From: Nereocystis luetkeana
Taxonomy: Eukaryota > Sar > Phaeophyceae > Laminariales > Laminariaceae
Assembly (NCBI GenBank): GCA_031213475.1
Contig: JARUPZ010000009.1
Location: 11,802,461-11,866,460, forward strand
DNA length: 64,000 bases
Direction of reading: 5' to 3'
A model generated the notes under the pieces. It made no database searches and was not told the origin of the DNA. It saw nothing but the letters and a program-made list of their open reading frames with translations. Shown piece after piece: positions 56,191-62,400 of the stretch (positions within the stretch are counted from its first letter, which is position 1; each line of letters starts with the position of its first letter). Position numbers and translations under genes: made by a program.

Positions 56191-56408
56191 CAAAACCACG
56201 ACAAGTGCTCTCTTTTTTTAGCAAGCGGAACGCTTTCCTCTACTATTTATACGGCAAACTACCGGGTGGGATAGCTGATAGCTGCCAGTTGAGACCGCAC
56301 AGGGGTGCGTGTGATCATCACGTCATTGTTCAGCGCTCGTTCAGCGCTCGTTTTCTCTTGACAGACGATAGTGCGGGCTGCTATATATAAGCACAACACG
56401 GGCTCTCT

Positions 56409-56462
<54 letters not shown>

Positions 56463-59400
56463 TGACCAGGTCTTTGCGAGAAACAGCTTTCTTCGTTCGT
56501 TAGTGGCAACCTTCCCGTTCTTTGCGAGAAACAGCTTGCTGCAACACGATCGGGCCACTGTGCGATAACTCAACGCTCGTAAGGTAGGCCCGGGTACCTG
56601 CCAGTTCTGGGAGAAGATACGCGGGTTGGTTGTCGCTGGCCACATTTGGCAAGCCGGGCACAAAATATTACCTCGACAAACCTATTCCAGTACGCACAGA
56701 ATAAAAAAAGAAAGGGGGGTTTTGTAAAATAAGGCGGGCAATATCTCATCAACCGTCTGCCAAAAAGAGCGCAGCAGCAAGAGCGTCAGCATGCAGTTTG
56801 TACCAGGTGCGTAGGTAGCAAAGACGTCCCCTCGCTCCTCTTCTGAAAGCAAACGCCTCTATAAATAGAAGGAACCATTCTGGGTCTCAAGCAAGTGCGG
56901 CCCTTCCTATCAACTTGCTAGGGAGTGGGAAGAGCGTCCAACCATACCATAAACGCTGTCGTCACGCGCGCTTCGGACACGCCCCTTACCGTAGAAACCC
57001 GGGGTGGTTTTCATGTAGTCGGTGTAATCGTCAGCATCTACAGTAGTGTTTTGACATGTTTTCCCTCCTGGGTTGAAAAGGGGACAATAATTTCGGGTAC
57101 GTTTGCGTCCGACGACGTCTAGTTCCATTTCATCCCCCATCAATTTTGCTATCTTCTCTCTCCCCCCTGTTACCGGGGGGGATAGTAAATAAATAGGACC
57201 AAATGTTGCTCGCAAAAACAACGAAATATATAGGTTAATGTGTACACCGTAGGTCCTATTTTTTAATGGTCCCCCGTAGTAGTCATAACTCAGGTCAACC
57301 ATTGGGTCACATAGCTGGCGCCCCTCTCCCCTCCCCACTAACGTCCGTTCCTTGCTTTATGTTATCGCGAGCGTGCGTGCAGCCCCTTTTCTTCCCTGGC
57401 CAAGTTGTGTCAATATAATATTACGGGGGGCCACAGTTAACAGGACCAAATATTGTTAGTAAAAAATGGTTACACATAATAGGTTTTTATGTGTACCATA
57501 GGTCCTGTTAACTATGGTCCCCCGTAATAGATGTATCGCTAAACGAAAATGGTATCAAGTCCTCACCTTGAGATGGTGATTGTACGGGGAGCAAGACATG
57601 GCCGCCTCCAGCAAGCACGCCACCTCCACCTTGCCAAGGTAGGCCTTCACTTTCCCCGATTGGGCATCTTCGCCAGCTGCGGCGGCGGGGGAGGGAGGAG
57701 GAGGCATATATGTCGAGGGGGGGAGGGAGGGTGTACTCATTGTCATGCATGGCCGTGGTCGTCAGACCATAAACCCTCGCCCGTCGAAGAGGGGGGGGGG
57801 CGTACTCATCTGTTGCTTGCCTTAGTCATTTGACCATTGACCACGCATCCCACTCGAGACGGAGGGGGTTGGTATACTCGTTTCATGCATGGCATGAAGT
57901 CGAATTACCATAGACCCTCGCATCCCATTAATGTCGGGAAGGAGGACGTCGGGTTTTCACCGAACAGGCAGACATTGCTTGCGCCAAGCGCGAAGCGCCG
58001 TCAGGTGTTCGGCGAGTCGCATGAAGGGTGAGCTACATCCTACTAAGGACCGATTGTGGGTTGACAGCGTCCAATCATTTGATTTTTTTGTTCTTGTAGG
58101 GGGGGGGGGGGGGGGGCGAAGCGGAACGAGGGGCAAGGGTGAGAGGCCGAATGCGCCTTGTGCACGAGCGCCGAGTGCATGGTATCACCGTTTCATGAAC
58201 AGTGCACGAGTACGTATGTGCTGTACGGGCGTTTCGTCAGATTTGAAAGCGGGTCTTGTGAGCGCTTCATGAAGGTTGAGTGCGCATTGCATGACGCGAA
58301 CAGAAGCGAAACGGGAAGCGGGGGCGAAGGGCCTCGAGATGCAAGCTGCGGCAAGGGTGCACCGGGAAAATTCTCAAGTCCCTCACTTTAAGAGGTCGCC
58401 ACTATTCCAACTATTCTTACAGTAAGTCGAAACAAAATCTCGATACAAAAAAAAAACAATTGGGCCAACCCGACGAGCCGTGTGAGCTCATTAGGGATGC
58501 TACGAAAGCAACCGACTAAAAAAAAAAAAAAAAAAACTACAGCATATTGCGTAGCTCCTCCTTATAGAGGATCCCCGTCAGTACGTTTTTTTTGTTCCCA
58601 AAAGTGTTGCCTCTATCATAAAACACGCCAAAACGAAAACGAAAACGTTCCATACAACAAGATTTTCCCCTGCGGGATGGCTGATGATTTGGAATCCTGC
58701 TGGTGAGCAGCAGGCGTGCGTTCCTCCTGCAGTACAATCTACGTATATAAGCTTATACATAGCCACAGGGGAAAGAACGAATAACTTCATCCCTTTCGTA
58801 CGGCAGTGCCGAATTGGGGGCAAACCAGTCCAAATCCGAGTGATTTGTCCCCAAAACGGCACTGCGGTACTAAAAGTGTTAAATGAGTTCTTGCAAGCAA
58901 AAGAAGAAACAACCATTGGGGCAATTAACACCGACCAGCCCGAACGTGTTCATAGTTGTGTTTAAAAAAGCTGAATACGACAAGGGTCGCCTTCGGAGTT
59001 GCGGTTGATGTCAAACTCTCGGGGGTGTCGCGAGCGGAAAATGGGAGTGCAACGCAGCAGGCGTTTCTCGTACAGCACCAGCTATATACTCATGTATACG
59101 TAAGAACGGAGAACTTCAAGGAGCTCTTGAAAGCAAGAGGAGAAATAACTGATAGGCACCAGGCAAGTAATCCGGCAAGTGACCCCGACCGGCCCGAGCG
59201 AAGTTCATAGTTACAGTGGATAAATACATGAGCGCCCACTGACTGAGCGTTGCCGTTGGGCATTGACGAACTCTATGTGCGCGTTGGATTGGCATTGCGC
59301 TAACATTGTTTGTGTTTTGTACGTGTTTCGCGAGGGCTACGTATATGAGCGCTGTATGAGCGCTGCATCAACAGTGGACGGGGAAAAAACAAAGTCTAGG

Positions 59401-62400
59401 CCCAGAAGGTACGGCCTCAAAATACCCCGACGAACCTGTACGAAAGTATCACCTGATTTTGCCGGCTCCTGAACGTAGAGGTTGCACAGCTTAAGCAGGG
59501 TTATCGCGGCGAGGATGACGAGCTCGTCGCCGTGCTGTACTTCCCTCTGCCCTCCCTCGCTGCCGAGGTTGAGGTGAAGCGTGGCCCTGTCGAGTACACG
59601 AACCATAGGCGCGGGGTGCGAAAGACAGTATGACTAGTAGAGTTTACCACTGGATCGAGACTAAGGTCGACATAAACTGAGTATACATGAACGTTGACAC
59701 ATTGAAAGGTAGGGTGTCTGCCATCGTCCATCTTTGGTTGGGTAATAAGAATATATGAAACCGTCAAGATGAGGAGCTGATTGGTGCAAAAACAGGCCAA
59801 TCCGAAGGCGCGAGCCAATCAGGGGTTGTTGCTCCGTTTGATCACCAACCCACAGAGTCACCCAACCCAAGAACATTCTGGCCAAAGATGTCATTTTTGG
59901 CTTTTTTTTCCCCACACGAAGCCATGAATTTTTCGTAGGGATGGGATCACTACTATATGGGAAACAGACCACAAAAAAAAACAACCCAACCAAACTCTTC
60001 GCATCCAACCCGACCAAAATCTTCGCTAACACCCCAATGGTTGATCGAGTCTGATTGGCTCAAGGGTAGGATTAGCGATACAGAAGACGCCCGAGATGAT
60101 GCCGGTTTGATAGCTCCTCACAGATGGGGTGGAAATGTGCGGCAGTGTGCGGAATAATTTCGGTGCCCGCTAAAAAAGCCGATGTATTGGCCACCACGGT
60201 AGTAATATTACAGGGGACCGTAGTAAATAGGACCAACTGTTGTTACCAAAAAAAGGTAAATGTATACCTGGTAGGTTTTTGTGTCTACCGCAGCTTCTAT
60301 TTAATATGGCCCCCCGTAATAGCTGGATCCGTCTCGAAAACAGTGATCCTCAACTGCAGTACGTTCTATTACGGGGGACCATAGTCAATAGGACCGGATA
60401 TTGTTAGTAAAAGATGGTTACATATATACCTGGTAGGTGTTTTATGTATACCATAGGCCCCCTATAAACTATGCCCCCCCGTTACAGAACAAGCGGTAAG
60501 CGGCCCTCCAACAAAGACACCAGCGCAAGAGAGAAGAAGGCGGGGCAATGCAACCCGCTGGACCAAAATATCGACCAGTTCGAAAAAAAAGGACCGCGAA
60601 AACCAAAACTGCCGTCACATGCCCCTTCTTCAGAAATTCAATTTAAAAAAAAATGTTTCCTCCTTTTTCAAACCTACTCCCACACACTAAAAGGGGCCTT
60701 TGGCCGCCAGAGCCGCGCGGTTGCAGTCGCTGCAACCGTCACTCCTGATCCTTGTAGGACAGCACTCCCGTCTTCAGGACAAACCACTCAAAATAATGAG
60801 CGAGTTGTCATCAAAAACGGGACTGCGGCACTCAAAGGATCAAAGCTTTATTTTTTTTACCGAACCGGCGGAGGGTGCAGAGCAAAACGAAACACAAGGA
60901 GTGAATGCGCGCTGTCACCGACGCCATCTCTCGCCTGTATTGGGTCGTCAGCTCTCGCACAACGCTTCGGTAGCATTGCTCCGGGGAGGGGATCTTGCCC
61001 CCATCGTCCCCGTTCCCCGCACCAGCAGAGCCGCCTGCTGTGTAAAAAACAAGGGAACACATCCAAAAAACGTCTTGTGTGAGGTATCTACTCTGGCATA
61101 CCCGGGCACCATACCTGGCTGTTCTACTCTGGAATACTCGGGGTAGGAACCTGGGTGTGACCACGAGAGTATGCTCCCTACTCATCGTGAAGGCAGACGA
61201 TCGTTGGAGCGCGCAAAACGAGGATACTTGCATTGCTGTTGTCGATGGCTATTTTTGTTGTGGTGTTCGTTGTTGTCGATGCTATTGTTGTTGGCGGTGT
61301 TGCCGTCGCTGTTTTTTATTTTTGGTGGTGTTGCCGATGTCATCGCCGTCCCTCACGCAAACTACTCGTAAACCAGCCGCCATCGTCCATAGCAGCCTGC
61401 GCCGTTGCACAAGAGCAGCGGGGCTGACAGATCCTGGGCAACCGTGACAAATTTAACCAGCCGAAAAAAAAAAACCGGCCCCAACAACCAACAGGGGTAT
61501 TCTGAAAAAAAAAAAACGCGCACAGGCCCTTAATCTGTTTGAGCCCCAGAGATGGGAGGGTGTACTAAACCCAAGTATTACGGGGGGCCATATTAAATAG
61601 GACCTACAGGATACCCCAAAACCTATATATTTCCCAATTTTTGCCAACAATATTTGGTCCTATTTACTGTGGTCCCCCGGATAGCACAACTATGAATATC
61701 ACATTTTGAAGTCGTCCAGAACTCTCGCCACTATTTGTTTTATGCGTTATTCAAGCTTTAAGAAGGGAAACCATTCCGAGCCTCGAAAGGAGTGTACGAT
61801 ACGTTGTTGTTGTTGTTGGTTGTTTTCTGCTCGTCTATTCACGAGGACACACGCTCCGATTAGAACGAACGACCGATCGGCCAGGGGTGCCTCGTAAACA
61901 AAAAGAAAACCACACCCAACTATCCTTTTTCGAAACCCCGACAGGGGAGGGGGGGGGAGGCGTACTCATTTATTGCTTGCCTCAAGTCATTTGACCTATA
62001 TGACCACCCATCCCTTTCAAGACGAGGCAGGGGGGGGGGGGGGGGAATACGAAAACCAACAAAATCAAAACTTAGAACAGACTTTCGAATATTCGCCCAG
62101 AAATCCCCCACCCCGCTGTTTTGTTCTTCAGTTTGACACTTAATACCTGGTAGTCATTTTGACCGTTTGAGAAGCGCAGCATCGGTTTGTCTCTTTTGTC
62201 CTGCGCTTCTGGCTCAGCTGCCGTTTTTTACTGTTTCTATTAATAGAGTAAATAGACAGCAGAGAATGCAGCGATAATACACACCGTTCGTTGTCTCAGC
62301 ACCCCCGGCCTCCTCCAAATCGGAGACGGTATGGTCCCCGAGGAGATGTCGGGACTGGCAGGCGCAAATGTAGCGGTGCAACCTAGTCGGGCGGGACAAT

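Larger units (their letters stand above)
54307..57566 (-). other. NAA25 intron
   Basis: It contains a possible echo of the IMAMDVY exon (54568-54600), family-2 MITEs (54648-54736, 55392-55502), R5 (55727-55840), (AAC)n, (CT)n and two family-1 MITEs (57170-57283, 57420-57530). The minus frame at 56910-57338 has no family match. Confidence 0.7.
57677..59452 (-). other. NAA25 intron
   Basis: Besides R3 it contains a family-2 MITE (58787-58882) and a spaced direct repeat (58887-58960 and 59114-59210, sharing GAGxTCTTG(C/A)AAGCAA.AG and CCGACC.GCCCGA). A plus-strand frame across the second is not supported. Confidence 0.65.
59547..60918 (-). other. NAA25 intron with MITE cluster
   Basis: Two family-1 MITEs (60207-60321, 60368-60486) and one family-2 MITE (60748-60842) lie within 640 bp. 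The plus frame at 60471-61082 crosses a MITE and exon antisense and is not a gene. Confidence 0.7.

Noticed and set aside
60471-61146. Plus-strand frames of 203 and 148 codons
   Set aside because: They run across two MITEs and antisense to a phase-confirmed NAA25 exon, with no similarity of their own.
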